Shown here piece after piece: positions 8,561 through 16,936 of a stretch of DNA of 64,000 bases (the stretch's first letter is position 1; the number at the start of each line of letters is the position of its first letter). A program made the translations under genes and the position numbers. Under the pieces are notes generated by a model, which worked only from the letters and a program-made list of their open reading frames with translations, did no database searches and was not told where the DNA came from. Source of the DNA: Catenisphaera adipataccumulans (lineage in GTDB: Bacteria > Bacillota_I > Bacilli_A > Erysipelotrichales > Erysipelotrichaceae); NCBI RefSeq assembly GCF_014202755.1, contig NZ_JACHHK010000005.1, forward strand, positions 117,565-181,564, in the 5' to 3' direction.

Positions 8561-9198
8561 ATGCGAATGAAATTGTCGATGAAATGGAGAAATTATTTCC
8601 GCATGCACGATGCGAACTGAATCACGAAACGCCGTATCAATTATTGGCGGCAGTCGTGCTGTCCGCTCAGACGACCGATGCATCGGTGAACCGGGTCACT
8701 CCGGCGCTGTTTGCAGCATACCCGGATGCTGCAGCCATGGCAGAGGCTGATGTGAACGACATTGCACACTACATCCACAGCATCGGGCTTTACCGCAATA
8801 AAGCCCGCTCGCTGAAAGCGATGAGCCGGGCATTGATGGAACGTTACAACGGCGAAGTGCCTTCTTCGTTCAATGATCTGGAATCTTTGCCGGGAGTCGG
8901 ACGGAAAACAGCGAACGTCGTGCGTTCGGTTGCTTTTGATATTCCCAGCTTTGCGGTCGATACACATGTTGAACGTGTCAGTAAACGTCTGGGTCTGGCC
9001 AAGCCGGAAGACGATGTCCGCAAGGTGGAAGAAAAGCTGAAGCGGAAGATCGACCGGGATCGTTGGAATCAGGCGCATCATGATTTCATCTTCTTCGGCC
9101 GGTATCAGTGCACCGCACGCAATCCGAAATGTGAAGATTGTCCGTTTGCGGATTTTTGTAAAAAAGAGAAGCTGGAAGCTTATAAGAAAAAACGATAA
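8557..9198 (+). CDS. nth: endonuclease III
   Basis: DNA glycosylase/AP lyase of 213 residues for oxidised pyrimidines. The helix-hairpin-helix LPGVGRKTANVV contains catalytic K117, and VDTHVERV supplies D135. A [4Fe-4S] cluster is predicted at C185-X6-C192-X2-C195-X5-C201. I place the start at ATG 8557, overlapping the dnaD stop; a longer in-frame extension would read through dnaD and is unlikely. A terminator follows, so nth closes the yqeG-nth operon. Confidence 0.96.
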   Translation: MNANEIVDEMEKLFPHARCELNHETPYQLLAAVVLSAQTTDASVNRVTPALFAAYPDAAAMAEADVNDIAHYIHSIGLYRNKARSLKAMSRALMERYNGEVPSSFNDLESLPGVGRKTANVVRSVAFDIPSFAVDTHVERVSKRLGLAKPEDDVRKVEEKLKRKIDRDRWNQAHHDFIFFGRYQCTARNPKCEDCPFADFCKKEKLEAYKKKR

Positions 9199-9211
9199 GA
9201 AATTCACTGAG

Positions 9212-9236
9212 GCATTGATGATTCAATGCTTTTTCT
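9212..9236 (+). terminator. Rho-independent terminator after nth
   Basis: Stem GCATTGA (9212-9218) pairs with TCAATGC (9223-9229) across a 4-base loop and is followed by a T-rich run. It ends the yqeG-to-nth operon. Confidence 0.8.
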
Positions 9237-9245
9237 TTATTGATT

Positions 9246-9272
9246 TTGAAAACCTAGGTTTCGTGCTATGAT
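9246..9272 (+). promoter_or_regulatory. extended -10 promoter giving a leaderless ABC transporter mRNA
   Basis: TTGAAA at 9246-9251 and an extended -10 TGC-TATGAT (hexamer 9267-9272). The hexamer ends exactly 6 bases before ATG 9279, so the predicted start point is the A of the start codon. There is no Shine-Dalgarno sequence between them. Confidence 0.6.
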
Positions 9273-9278
9273 AAAACC

Positions 9279-10991
9279 ATGAATATTTTACGTTCGTATG
9301 TAAGAAAATATAAAAAAGAAAGTATCATTGCCCCGGCGTTCAAGATGCTCGAGGCGTTTTTTGATTTGCTTGTGCCGCTGGTGGTCGCCGACTGTATCGA
9401 TGTCGGCATTGCCGGCAATGATAACAGTTATATTCTGCGCTGTTTTGGGATCCTGCTTGGCTTGGCAGCCATCGGCTTGGCCTGCAGTATCATTGCCCAG
9501 TATTTTGCGGCTAAGTCCGCTGTCGGCCTGGCCTGTGATCTGCGGCAGGCGATGTTTGATCACATCCAGACGCTGTCTTATACGGAACTGGATGAATTGG
9601 GCACGGATACGTTGATCACCCGGCTGACCAGTGATATCAACGAAGTGCAGAATGGCTGGAACATGGCGCTGCGGCTTCTTCTGCGCAGTCCGTTTATTGT
9701 CTTTGGTTCGATGATCATGGCCTTTACGATCGACCGGCGCTGCGGCTTGATCTTTGCGGCTGTTATTCCGCTGTTGGCAGCTGTGATCGCGTTGATCATG
9801 CGCACCTGCATTCCGATGTTTCAGAAAGTGCAGGAAAAACTTGATGTTCTGCTGCGCCGCACGCGGGAAAACCTGACCGGTGTCCGTGTACTGCGTGCCT
9901 TTTGTAAAGAACAAGATGAGATCGATGCATTCCATGCCCGCAATACCGCCCTGACACAGATGAATGAGAAGACCGGCCGCATCAACGCGCTGATGAATCC
10001 TCTCACTTATGCCATTGTGAATATCGCCGCGATCCTGCTGATCCGTCAAGGGGCTGTCCAAGTCCAGTTGGGTATCATTCAAACCGGGGATGTTGTGGCT
10101 TTATACAACTACATTGCACAGATCATCGTCGAACTGATCAAACTGGCCTCCTTGATCGTGACCATCAACCGTTCGCTGGCATGTGCCCGGCGGGTAGCCG
10201 ATGTGCTGGCGGTGCAGCCGTCGATGACCTTCGGGAAGGAAACGGATGATCCGCAGGAAACTGTCCTTACGTTTGACCACGTATCCATGACCTATCCGCA
10301 CGCAAAAGAACCCGCGCTCAACGATTTGAATTTTATGGTCAAACAGGGGCAGACCATCGGTATCATCGGGCCGACCGGGAGCGGCAAAAGTACGCTTGTT
10401 CATTTGGTGGACCGTTTCTATGATGCGGATCAAGGCACGATCACGATGGATGGGAAAAATATCCGTGCTTACCAACGCAGCAGCCTGCGGCAAATGATCG
10501 GCATGGTCCCTCAACAGGCCGTTTTGTTTAAAGGAACGATCCGGGACAATTTAAAATGGGGCAATGAAAATGCCGACGATGAAACGTTGTGGCAGGCTCT
10601 ATCTATTGCACAGGCAGAAGATGTCGTGCGTCGGAAAGCCGGCGGACTGAATGCAGAAGTGGAACAAGAAGGACGGAATTTTTCCGGCGGGCAGCGCCAA
10701 CGTTTGACGATTGCCCGGGCCTTGGTCCGACAGCCGCGCATTTTGATCCTGGATGACAGTGCGAGCGCCCTGGATTATGCGACTGATGCGAAACTGCGCC
10801 GGGCACTGCGCCAGCTGCCCATGACAGTTTTTGTCGTTTCCCAACGTATTTCAGGCGTCCGCGATACCGATCAGATCATCGTTTTGAATGACGGCGAACA
10901 GGTCGGCCTCGGTACCCATGAGGAATTACTGAAGAGCTGCCGCGTCTATCAGGAAATTTATGCATCACAGGGCAAGGGGGCTTCCGTATGA
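9279..10991 (+). CDS. ABC exporter subunit with degenerate NBD (heterodimer partner 1)
   Basis: Protein of 570 residues: six transmembrane helices (about 1-310), then one nucleotide-binding domain. Walker A GPTGSGKST starts at G364 and the signature FSGGQ is canonical. The catalytic Glu after Walker B is Asp (LDDS, D492-D493) and the H-loop His is Gln (VSQR, Q522). These changes mark the non-hydrolysing Walker side of heterodimeric multidrug/peptide exporters of the BmrCD and TM287/288 type. The partner gene overlaps by ATGA. There is no ribosome binding site; see the leaderless promoter. The substrate is unknown. Confidence 0.92.
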   Translation: MNILRSYVRKYKKESIIAPAFKMLEAFFDLLVPLVVADCIDVGIAGNDNSYILRCFGILLGLAAIGLACSIIAQYFAAKSAVGLACDLRQAMFDHIQTLSYTELDELGTDTLITRLTSDINEVQNGWNMALRLLLRSPFIVFGSMIMAFTIDRRCGLIFAAVIPLLAAVIALIMRTCIPMFQKVQEKLDVLLRRTRENLTGVRVLRAFCKEQDEIDAFHARNTALTQMNEKTGRINALMNPLTYAIVNIAAILLIRQGAVQVQLGIIQTGDVVALYNYIAQIIVELIKLASLIVTINRSLACARRVADVLAVQPSMTFGKETDDPQETVLTFDHVSMTYPHAKEPALNDLNFMVKQGQTIGIIGPTGSGKSTLVHLVDRFYDADQGTITMDGKNIRAYQRSSLRQMIGMVPQQAVLFKGTIRDNLKWGNENADDETLWQALSIAQAEDVVRRKAGGLNAEVEQEGRNFSGGQRQRLTIARALVRQPRILILDDSASALDYATDAKLRRALRQLPMTVFVVSQRISGVRDTDQIIVLNDGEQVGLGTHEELLKSCRVYQEIYASQGKGASV

Positions 10992-12712
10992 CACAAAAAG
11001 AAACCGTCCGCCGTATCCTTCAATTCATCCGTGTGTATCGGATCCAAGTCGTGCTCAGTTTGATCCTCGCAGCTGTTTCGGTCTTTTTAAGTCTGTATAT
11101 TCCCATTTTATTCGGTGACATGATCGACTGCATCGTTTCGCCGCAGCACGTGAATTGGTCATTGATGGGGATAAACGGCCGCCGCATTTTTGTGCTGATC
11201 ATCGGTTATGCGGTCAGCACCTGGACCATGAATGTCATCAATAATCATATTGCCTATCAAGTCGTCAAAGATATGCGCGATCAAGTCATGGAAAAGATCC
11301 AATGTCTGCCGCTTTCTTACCTTGATCAGCGCGAGACCGGCGATCTGGTACAGCGCGTGATCGGAGACATCGATCAAATTTCTGACGGCCTGCTTCTTGG
11401 ATTTACGCAACTGTTTACCGGTGTGCTGACGATCTTTGCGACATTGGTCTTCATGTTGGTAAAAAGCGTGCTCATTACGATATTTGTCGTCGTATGCACG
11501 CCGCTGAGCTTTGCGGTGGCACGTTTTATTGCTTCCCGTTCCTATCGTATGTTCCGGCTGCAGACGCAGACACGGGGCCGGCAGACGGGCTTGATCGATG
11601 AGATGATCGGCCATCAGAAAGTCGTGCAGGCGTTTGATCATCAGGACCGAGCTTCGGCTGCATTTGCGTCTTTGAATGATGAGCTTCATGCATACAGCTG
11701 GCGGGCCGTTTTCTACAGCAGTCTGACAAATCCATGCACACGCTTTGTCAACGGTATCATCTATGCCGGGGTGCTGGTCTTCGGCGCCCGGCAGATCCTT
11801 GCGCATGCGCTGACCATCGGCGGCTTATCCGTACTGCTGAATTATTCCAATCAATATATGAAGCCTTTTAATGACATCAGCAGCGTCATCAGTGAACTGC
11901 AGAATGCATTGGCTTGTGCTGCACGGGTCTTTGAACTGCTGGATGCCCGTCCGGAATCAACGGATCCGGCTGCGGAACTGAGTGATGTAAAAGGTGATAT
12001 TGCGGTCTGTGATGTGAATTTTTCTTACGATCGGAACAAGCCGCTGCTCCGGCATATAAATGTGCATGCAAATGCGGGCCGTAAGATCGCGCTGGTCGGT
12101 CCGACCGGCTGCGGCAAGACCACCTTGATCAATTTACTGATGCGTTTTTATGATGTGGATGCCGGATCGATCCGCATCGACGGCATGGACATCCGCGATG
12201 TATCCCGGGCGTCTTTGCGGCGGTCTTTTGGTATGGTGCTGCAGGAAACGTGGATCCGGCAAGGAACCGTACGAGAAAATATCACCCTTGGCAAACCGGA
12301 TGCTGCGGATGAGGAAATTTATGCGGCAGCGCGGGCTGCTCACAGTTATGAATTCATCCGGCGGCTGCCAGACGGTCTGGATACGGTTTTATATGCGGAC
12401 AGCCTCAGTCAGGGACAGAAACAGCTGCTCTGTATCACTCGCGTCATGCTTGTGCATCCGCCGATGTTGATCTTGGACGAAGCCACCAGCTCGATCGATA
12501 CCCGGACCGAAGTGCTCGTTCAAAAAGCGTTCGATGCTCTGATGAAAGGCCGGACGGCCTTCGTGGTGGCCCATCGGCTTTCGACCATACAGAATGCCGA
12601 CTGGATCCTGGTCATGAAAGACGGACAAATCATTGAACAAGGAACACATGCCTCGCTGCTGGCGGAGCATGGCTTCTATGCGCAGCTTTATAACAGTCAG
12701 TTTCAGGCATAA
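10988..12712 (+). CDS. ABC exporter subunit with catalytic NBD (heterodimer partner 2)
   Basis: Protein of 574 residues with six transmembrane helices and one nucleotide-binding domain. Walker A is GPTGCGKTT (from G371), Walker B ends in the canonical LDEATS (E498) and the switch His H529 is present in VAHRLS. The signature, however, is LSQGQ (from L473) instead of LSGGQ. Paired with partner 1, this gives one normal ATP site (this Walker A/B plus the partner FSGGQ) and one degenerate site. That asymmetry is known for heterodimeric type IV exporters. Confidence 0.93.
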   Translation: MTQKETVRRILQFIRVYRIQVVLSLILAAVSVFLSLYIPILFGDMIDCIVSPQHVNWSLMGINGRRIFVLIIGYAVSTWTMNVINNHIAYQVVKDMRDQVMEKIQCLPLSYLDQRETGDLVQRVIGDIDQISDGLLLGFTQLFTGVLTIFATLVFMLVKSVLITIFVVVCTPLSFAVARFIASRSYRMFRLQTQTRGRQTGLIDEMIGHQKVVQAFDHQDRASAAFASLNDELHAYSWRAVFYSSLTNPCTRFVNGIIYAGVLVFGARQILAHALTIGGLSVLLNYSNQYMKPFNDISSVISELQNALACAARVFELLDARPESTDPAAELSDVKGDIAVCDVNFSYDRNKPLLRHINVHANAGRKIALVGPTGCGKTTLINLLMRFYDVDAGSIRIDGMDIRDVSRASLRRSFGMVLQETWIRQGTVRENITLGKPDAADEEIYAAARAAHSYEFIRRLPDGLDTVLYADSLSQGQKQLLCITRVMLVHPPMLILDEATSSIDTRTEVLVQKAFDALMKGRTAFVVAHRLSTIQNADWILVMKDGQIIEQGTHASLLAEHGFYAQLYNSQFQA

Positions 12713-12740
12713 AAAAACAAAGGCTCAGCCTTTGTTTTTC
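12711..12740. terminator. bidirectional terminator between ABC exporter and coaX
   Basis: ACAAAGGC (12717-12724) and GCCTTTGT (12728-12735) form a stem with a 3-base loop. It is flanked by an A-run on the left and a T-run on the right, so it can serve both convergent operons. It overlaps the last codons of coaX. Confidence 0.85.
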
Positions 12741-13495
12741 TTATAAATGATATTCAGCCCTTTGAAGATCAAATTCGGATCGTATACGTCGATCATTTTT
12801 GTATAATTTGAAACCATCCGGCCCAGACCGCCGGTCGCAACGACTTTTAGATTCGGGCAGCCGGTTTCTTTTTTGATCTGTCGGATCGTATATTCTGTAC
12901 CGCCGATGTACTGATAGAAGATACCTGCCTGCATTTCGGTCTGCGTGCTTTTGGCCAGTACCGTACGCGGTTTTTTGATTTCGATTTCCGGCAGCTGTGC
13001 GGTTTGTGTCCACAAGGCATTGGCACCGGTCTGGAAGCCGACACTGATGACACCAGCTTTGAATGAACCATTTTCATCGACAAAATCATAGGTCGTGGCA
13101 GTTCCAAAATCGATGACCAGGACGGGGCCGCCGTATTCATAATAAGCACCGGCACAATCTGCGATCCGGTCCGCACCGACCGAACGCGGCGGATCCATCT
13201 GAACGCTGATGCCGCTTTTCACGCCTGGCCGCACGATGATCGGGCTCACACCGAAAAATTTGACCACGCCGTTCCGGCATGAATGCATGACTTTCGGCAC
13301 GACGCTGGAAATGATCACGTCATCGATATCCGCCGGTGTGATGCCGGCCATATCGGCGAATGTTTTCAGTGTGAAACTAAATTCGTCACTGGTGCGGGAG
13401 GATGTTGTCGTCAGGCGGTAGCGTCCGACCAATTTATCATTGTCGATCAAACCGATCGTAATATTTGTATTTCCGATATCAATTGCTGCTAACAT
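12725..13495 (-). CDS. coaX: type III pantothenate kinase
   Basis: Protein of 256 residues, usual length for CoaX. It belongs to the ASKHA fold: phosphate-1 motif AIDIGNTNITIG at the N-terminus, GADRIADCAGA in the middle and VIDFGTATTYDFV for phosphate 2; the C-terminal VATGGLG is the adenosine motif. It phosphorylates pantothenate, the first CoA step. Its start lies 17 bases inside the end of coaBC, which performs the next two steps, so the pair is coupled. Type III kinases are not feedback-inhibited by CoA, in contrast to CoaA. Confidence 0.95.
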   Translation of the reverse strand: MLAAIDIGNTNITIGLIDNDKLVGRYRLTTTSSRTSDEFSFTLKTFADMAGITPADIDDVIISSVVPKVMHSCRNGVVKFFGVSPIIVRPGVKSGISVQMDPPRSVGADRIADCAGAYYEYGGPVLVIDFGTATTYDFVDENGSFKAGVISVGFQTGANALWTQTAQLPEIEIKKPRTVLAKSTQTEMQAGIFYQYIGGTEYTIRQIKKETGCPNLKVVATGGLGRMVSNYTKMIDVYDPNLIFKGLNIIYKKNKG

Positions 13496-14687
13496 GTTTT
13501 TGTTCCTTTTCCAAATTCTGCAGTACTTCTAAGATTTTATAACCAAGTTCTTCTTTCGTCAATTTTGGCAGATGAATATTTTCCTTGCGCGTCAGCAAGG
13601 TGACGACATTGGTTTCGGTATTGAACCCGGCTCCTTTGGTGAACAGGTTGTTCGCGATCAACATGTCACAGTTCTTGGTTTCTAATTTATGGCGGGCGTT
13701 TTGGTCGAGATTTTCTGTCTCCATCGCAAACCCGCAGATGATCTGATGGGTTTTATGGGCCCCCAGATATTCTAGAATATCCGGATTCTTGACAAAACGG
13801 AACGTAATATTTTCATCTTTGTTTTTCATTTTCTGATCGAATACAACTTCCGGCCGGTAATCGGATACCGCTGCAGCCATGATGACATAATCTGCCCAGT
13901 CATACTGTGACTTCATTGCTTCGAACATATCGCAGGCACTGGTGACCTTGATCATCGTTACCCCTTGGATATCGGCCAGTTTGGTCGGGCCGGTGACCAA
14001 TGTGACATCTGCGCCGCATGCCAAAGCTGCACGGGCGATCGCATAGCCTTGTTTGCCGCTGGAATGATTGGTAATATAACGGACAGGGTCCAGTGCTTCC
14101 TGCGTCGGGCCGGCGCTGATCAGCACATGTTTGCCTCTTAATGACTGTGAAGCTTCAAAATAATCATCGACAGCCTGAACGATATCGGGAACCGGCGCTA
14201 ACTTACCTTTACCGGTATCCTGACAGGCAAGGATGCCCGTAGCAGGATCGATGATCTGATAACCAAGGCTGCGTGCTTTGGTCAAGTTTTCCTGTGTGAC
14301 CGGATTTTCGTACATGTGAACGTTCATGGCCGGACAGATGATCTTATGACAAGTGCAGGCTAAAAAGGTCGTCGTCAGCAGATCGTCGGCGATGCCGTGC
14401 ACTACTTTGGCAATGACATCGGCACTGGCCGGAATGAGCACGAACACATCGGCCCAGCGGGCCAGATTAATATGTGCGATCGGGTCTTCATTCGTTTCGT
14501 CGAACAAGGACACTTCGGCTTTGTGATGGCTCAGCGCTTCAAAATTGATCGGCGGGACGAAACGTGCCGCATTTTCGGTCAGGACCACTTTGATGTCGTA
14601 TTCCTTTTTGGACAGTGTACTGACAAAATCGCAGGCTTTGTAGGCCGCAATGCCGCCGGAGACACCGACTAAAACATTCTTTTTCAT
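13479..14687 (-). CDS. coaBC: CoaBC: phosphopantothenoylcysteine synthetase/decarboxylase
   Basis: Bifunctional protein of 402 residues. Residues 1-180 are the FMN-dependent decarboxylase CoaC: VGVSGGIAAYKA, the PAMNVHMY substrate clamp and the flexible flap around ACQDTGKGKLA with its Cys. Residues 190-400 are the CTP-dependent synthetase CoaB: LISAGPTQEALDPVRYI, NHSSGKQG and FVKNPDIL. It turns 4'-phosphopantothenate and cysteine into 4'-phosphopantetheine. It has its own minus-strand promoter and an AAGGGGGTC ribosome binding site. Confidence 0.96.
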   Translation of the reverse strand: MKKNVLVGVSGGIAAYKACDFVSTLSKKEYDIKVVLTENAARFVPPINFEALSHHKAEVSLFDETNEDPIAHINLARWADVFVLIPASADVIAKVVHGIADDLLTTTFLACTCHKIICPAMNVHMYENPVTQENLTKARSLGYQIIDPATGILACQDTGKGKLAPVPDIVQAVDDYFEASQSLRGKHVLISAGPTQEALDPVRYITNHSSGKQGYAIARAALACGADVTLVTGPTKLADIQGVTMIKVTSACDMFEAMKSQYDWADYVIMAAAVSDYRPEVVFDQKMKNKDENITFRFVKNPDILEYLGAHKTHQIICGFAMETENLDQNARHKLETKNCDMLIANNLFTKGAGFNTETNVVTLLTRKENIHLPKLTKEELGYKILEVLQNLEKEQKHVSSN

Positions 14688-14714
14688 GGGTTGGACCCCC
14701 TTTGCGTTGTTACT

Positions 14715-14743
14715 ATTATATAGTATGGCTATATTGAACTCAA
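14715..14743 (-). promoter_or_regulatory. coaBC promoter, -35 shared with divergent glxK
   Basis: Read on the minus strand: TTGAGT (14743-14738), 17-base spacer, TATAAT (14720-14715). Its -35 overlaps the plus-strand -35 of the glycerate kinase gene inside the inverted repeat ATTGA-ac-TCAAT. Confidence 0.7.
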
Positions 14744-14761
14744 TGTTTTATATGTTAAAAT
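14734..14761 (+). promoter_or_regulatory. glycerate kinase promoter (leaderless)
   Basis: TTGAAC at 14734-14739, 16-base spacer with an extended TGT, and TAAAAT at 14756-14761. ATG 14768 begins 6 bases after the hexamer, so the transcript should start at the start codon. No ribosome binding site is present. Confidence 0.65.
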
Positions 14762-14767
14762 ATTAAC

Positions 14768-15904
14768 ATGAAAATAGTGATTGCGAGCGATTCTTTTAAA
14801 GGAAGTCTGAGCGCTGCCAAAGCCTGTGCCAGTGCAGAAAAAGGCATTCTGCGCGCAGATCCGAACATCCAAACTGCCTGTCATCCGATGGCGGACGGCG
14901 GCGAAGGAACCGCCGATGTATTTGCGGAAATTCTGCATGCCGAACGTGTGGCCTGTGATACGGTCGATGCCTATGGGCAGCCGCTGCGCGCTTATTATGC
15001 GTATGATGGCTATACGGCAGTCATCGATGTCGCTTCGTGCATTGGTCTGAATCTGCGTCCCCGCAATGAACGCAATCCGATGGTTGCCAGCAGCCGCGGC
15101 GTCGGGATCTTGATGAAAGATGCTTTGGGCCGTGGATGCTCCCATTTGATCATCGGGCTGGGCGGCAGCAGCACCAATGACGGCGGTATGGGCCTGCTCA
15201 GTGAATTCGGCGTGACATTTTACGACCGGAACCGGCAGGTATTGGAACCGGATGTCTATGCATTGAATCGTATTGCTTATATTGATAAGAGCCATTTTAA
15301 GAAACCAGATGTTAAAATGACTGTTGCCTGTGATGTAAACAATCATTTACTAGGTCCTGAAGGCGCGACTTATGTTTTCGGCCGTCAGAAAGGTATTTAT
15401 CCGAATCAGATGGCAGATATCGATCGCTGGATGCGGCGCTACCGCGACAAGATGCGGCAGACATTTCATGTGAACCTGGATGCGCCGGCGGGATCAGGCG
15501 CGGCCGGCGGTATTGGTTCGGTGCTGCTGAGCATTTTCCATGCGAAAGCCCGCAGCGGCATCGATGTGGTTTCAGAATACTCTGGATTGGAGCAGGATAT
15601 TCAAGACTGTGACTGGGTCTTTACCGGTGAAGGACAGACCGATGCACAGACGATGTACGGCAAAGCGGTCTTCGGTGTCCTGCAGATCGCCAACCGTTAT
15701 AATAAACCGGTCTTGTGCCTGAGCGGGGCCCTGGGACCGGGATATGAGGCATTGTATGAAGCCGGAATGGCCGGGATCTTTTCTAGTGCCGACCGGGCGA
15801 TGTCTTTTCATCAGGCACTGGCCAGCAGTGCAGAGAAATTGGAAGCTTTGGCGTTTTCATTGACGCATATGATAGAAAGGATGGATGCGAATGAGGAAAA
15901 ATAG
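14768..15904 (+). CDS. glycerate kinase
   Basis: Protein of 378 residues of the GarK/GlxK family, which phosphorylates D-glycerate, usually to 2-phosphoglycerate. The N-terminal KIVIASDSFKGSLSA block, HPMADGGEGTAD, the GLGGSSTNDGGMG glycine-rich loop, GAAGGIG and TGEGQTDAQT are the characteristic motifs, all intact. No dehydrogenase or glyoxylate genes lie nearby, so the source of glycerate is unclear. The C-terminus overlaps the following lipoprotein gene by 14 bases. Expression is predicted to be leaderless. Confidence 0.93.
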   Translation: MKIVIASDSFKGSLSAAKACASAEKGILRADPNIQTACHPMADGGEGTADVFAEILHAERVACDTVDAYGQPLRAYYAYDGYTAVIDVASCIGLNLRPRNERNPMVASSRGVGILMKDALGRGCSHLIIGLGGSSTNDGGMGLLSEFGVTFYDRNRQVLEPDVYALNRIAYIDKSHFKKPDVKMTVACDVNNHLLGPEGATYVFGRQKGIYPNQMADIDRWMRRYRDKMRQTFHVNLDAPAGSGAAGGIGSVLLSIFHAKARSGIDVVSEYSGLEQDIQDCDWVFTGEGQTDAQTMYGKAVFGVLQIANRYNKPVLCLSGALGPGYEALYEAGMAGIFSSADRAMSFHQALASSAEKLEALAFSLTHMIERMDANEEK

Positions 15905-16409
15905 AATTCTTTCCTTATTTCTAGTTGGATTATTAATGATCGGTCTGACAGCCTGTCAACAGGCTGAACCGTATAAACAAATCAATATCTCCGCAGCCCG
16001 CCTGCAGCGCATGTTGAATAAAAAGAAAGATTTTGTGCTTTTAGTGGAGCGGGACAACTGTCCATATTGTAAAAAACTGAATAAATACATCAAACAAACC
16101 AAGGATGAACATGATGGCGTGGTGATCTATCGTCTGGATATGTCCGGTGTGACCTTTGAACGGACCGAAGGCAGCGATCAGCTGACCACAGATGATGAAG
16201 ACGGTCAGATCTTATTGAAGATGGCGCCGTACTACAGCTATACACCAGCTGTGTATGTGATCCGCAACGGCAAGGTGATCAAAGAGGGTATCGGCTTTGA
16301 TGCCGATCATAATACGGTCGCGGTCTGGGATAATGATTCGCTCATCGACTTTTCAAATGCCGAAGCAGATGAGTACTGGGACTTTGTGGAAGACAATCAG
16401 CCGGATTGA
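15891..16409 (+). CDS. thioredoxin-fold lipoprotein
   Basis: Protein of 172 residues. I choose ATG 15891 rather than 15885 because it sits 9 bases from GAAAGGA instead of 3. A lipoprotein signal peptide ends in the lipobox LTAC at about residues 20-23. The mature part has a thioredoxin fold with CPYC (in ERDNCPYCKKLNK) and a later cis-Pro-type segment SYTPAVYVI. This suggests an exported, membrane-tethered thiol-disulfide protein at the cell surface. The partner is unknown. The gene overlaps glycerate kinase but need not be related to it functionally. Confidence 0.8.
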   Translation: MRKNRILSLFLVGLLMIGLTACQQAEPYKQINISAARLQRMLNKKKDFVLLVERDNCPYCKKLNKYIKQTKDEHDGVVIYRLDMSGVTFERTEGSDQLTTDDEDGQILLKMAPYYSYTPAVYVIRNGKVIKEGIGFDADHNTVAVWDNDSLIDFSNAEADEYWDFVEDNQPD

Positions 16410-16425
16410 AAGTGGATTTCACGGA

Positions 16426-16453
16426 TTGAAAACATTTTCATTAATGTTATAAT
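16426..16453 (+). promoter_or_regulatory. promoter of pyrophosphatase-like gene
   Basis: TTGAAA (16426-16431), 16-base spacer, extended -10 TGT-TATAAT (16448-16453). A normal leader with GGAGGA follows before ATG 16483. Confidence 0.75.
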
Positions 16454-16482
16454 GTTTTCGTAAAAGGTTTACAGGAGGAATC

Positions 16483-16872
16483 ATGAACGAAGTAGAAAAC
16501 AATGCGTTATTCTGGCAGAAGCTGGATTCTCTGGTTTTGTCGGGAACGCTGAAAATCGAATATCCGAAAGGTTCCGCACATGAGCGTTATCACAATTTGA
16601 TTTATCCGGTCGATTACGGTGCTTTGAGCGATGCGACCAGCCCGGAGGCAGAAAAAGTCTATGCATACAAGGGCTCAGAAAACACCAATGATGTGACCGC
16701 GATCGCGGTGACTACGGACATTCTGGACAAGGACTGCCTGGTCCGGCTGCTGATTGGCTGTACAGAAGAGGAATCGGCGCGGATCCTGGAATTTTTAAAT
16801 CAAACTGAATTTCAAAAAGCCATTCTGGTTCGGCGCGTCAATACTGTGCCGTCATGGGCTATTAATGATTAG
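16483..16872 (+). CDS. inorganic pyrophosphatase-like protein, catalytically degenerate
   Basis: Protein of 129 residues with a strong GGAGGA site. The segment IEYPKGSAHERYHNLIYPVDYG closely follows the family I pyrophosphatase pattern (PKGS...Y.YPxxYG). The metal-binding GDxxDVL block that should follow is replaced by TSPEAEKVYAY, without the catalytic aspartates, and the protein is shorter than the usual 165-180 residues. I infer a pyrophosphatase-derived fold that binds a phosphorylated ligand or protein rather than hydrolysing pyrophosphate. It has its own promoter and terminator. Confidence 0.6.
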   Translation: MNEVENNALFWQKLDSLVLSGTLKIEYPKGSAHERYHNLIYPVDYGALSDATSPEAEKVYAYKGSENTNDVTAIAVTTDILDKDCLVRLLIGCTEEESARILEFLNQTEFQKAILVRRVNTVPSWAIND

Positions 16873-16897
16873 CTTGAGCAAACCTCAAGCTTTTTTT
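16871..16897 (+). terminator. terminator after pyrophosphatase-like gene
   Basis: AGCTTGAG (16871-16878) pairs with CTCAAGCT (16884-16891), loop CAAAC, then seven T. Confidence 0.88.
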
Positions 16898-16907
16898 CGG
16901 CAATTCA

Positions 16908-16916
16908 TGTTACAAT
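16908..16916 (+). promoter_or_regulatory. rubrerythrin extended -10 promoter
   Basis: TGT-TACAAT ending at 16916, about 20 bases before ATG 16937, with AAGGAGG between. No clear -35 or PerR-type operator is visible. Confidence 0.5.
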
Positions 16917-16936
16917 AGGCGCAAGGAGGTATCCAT

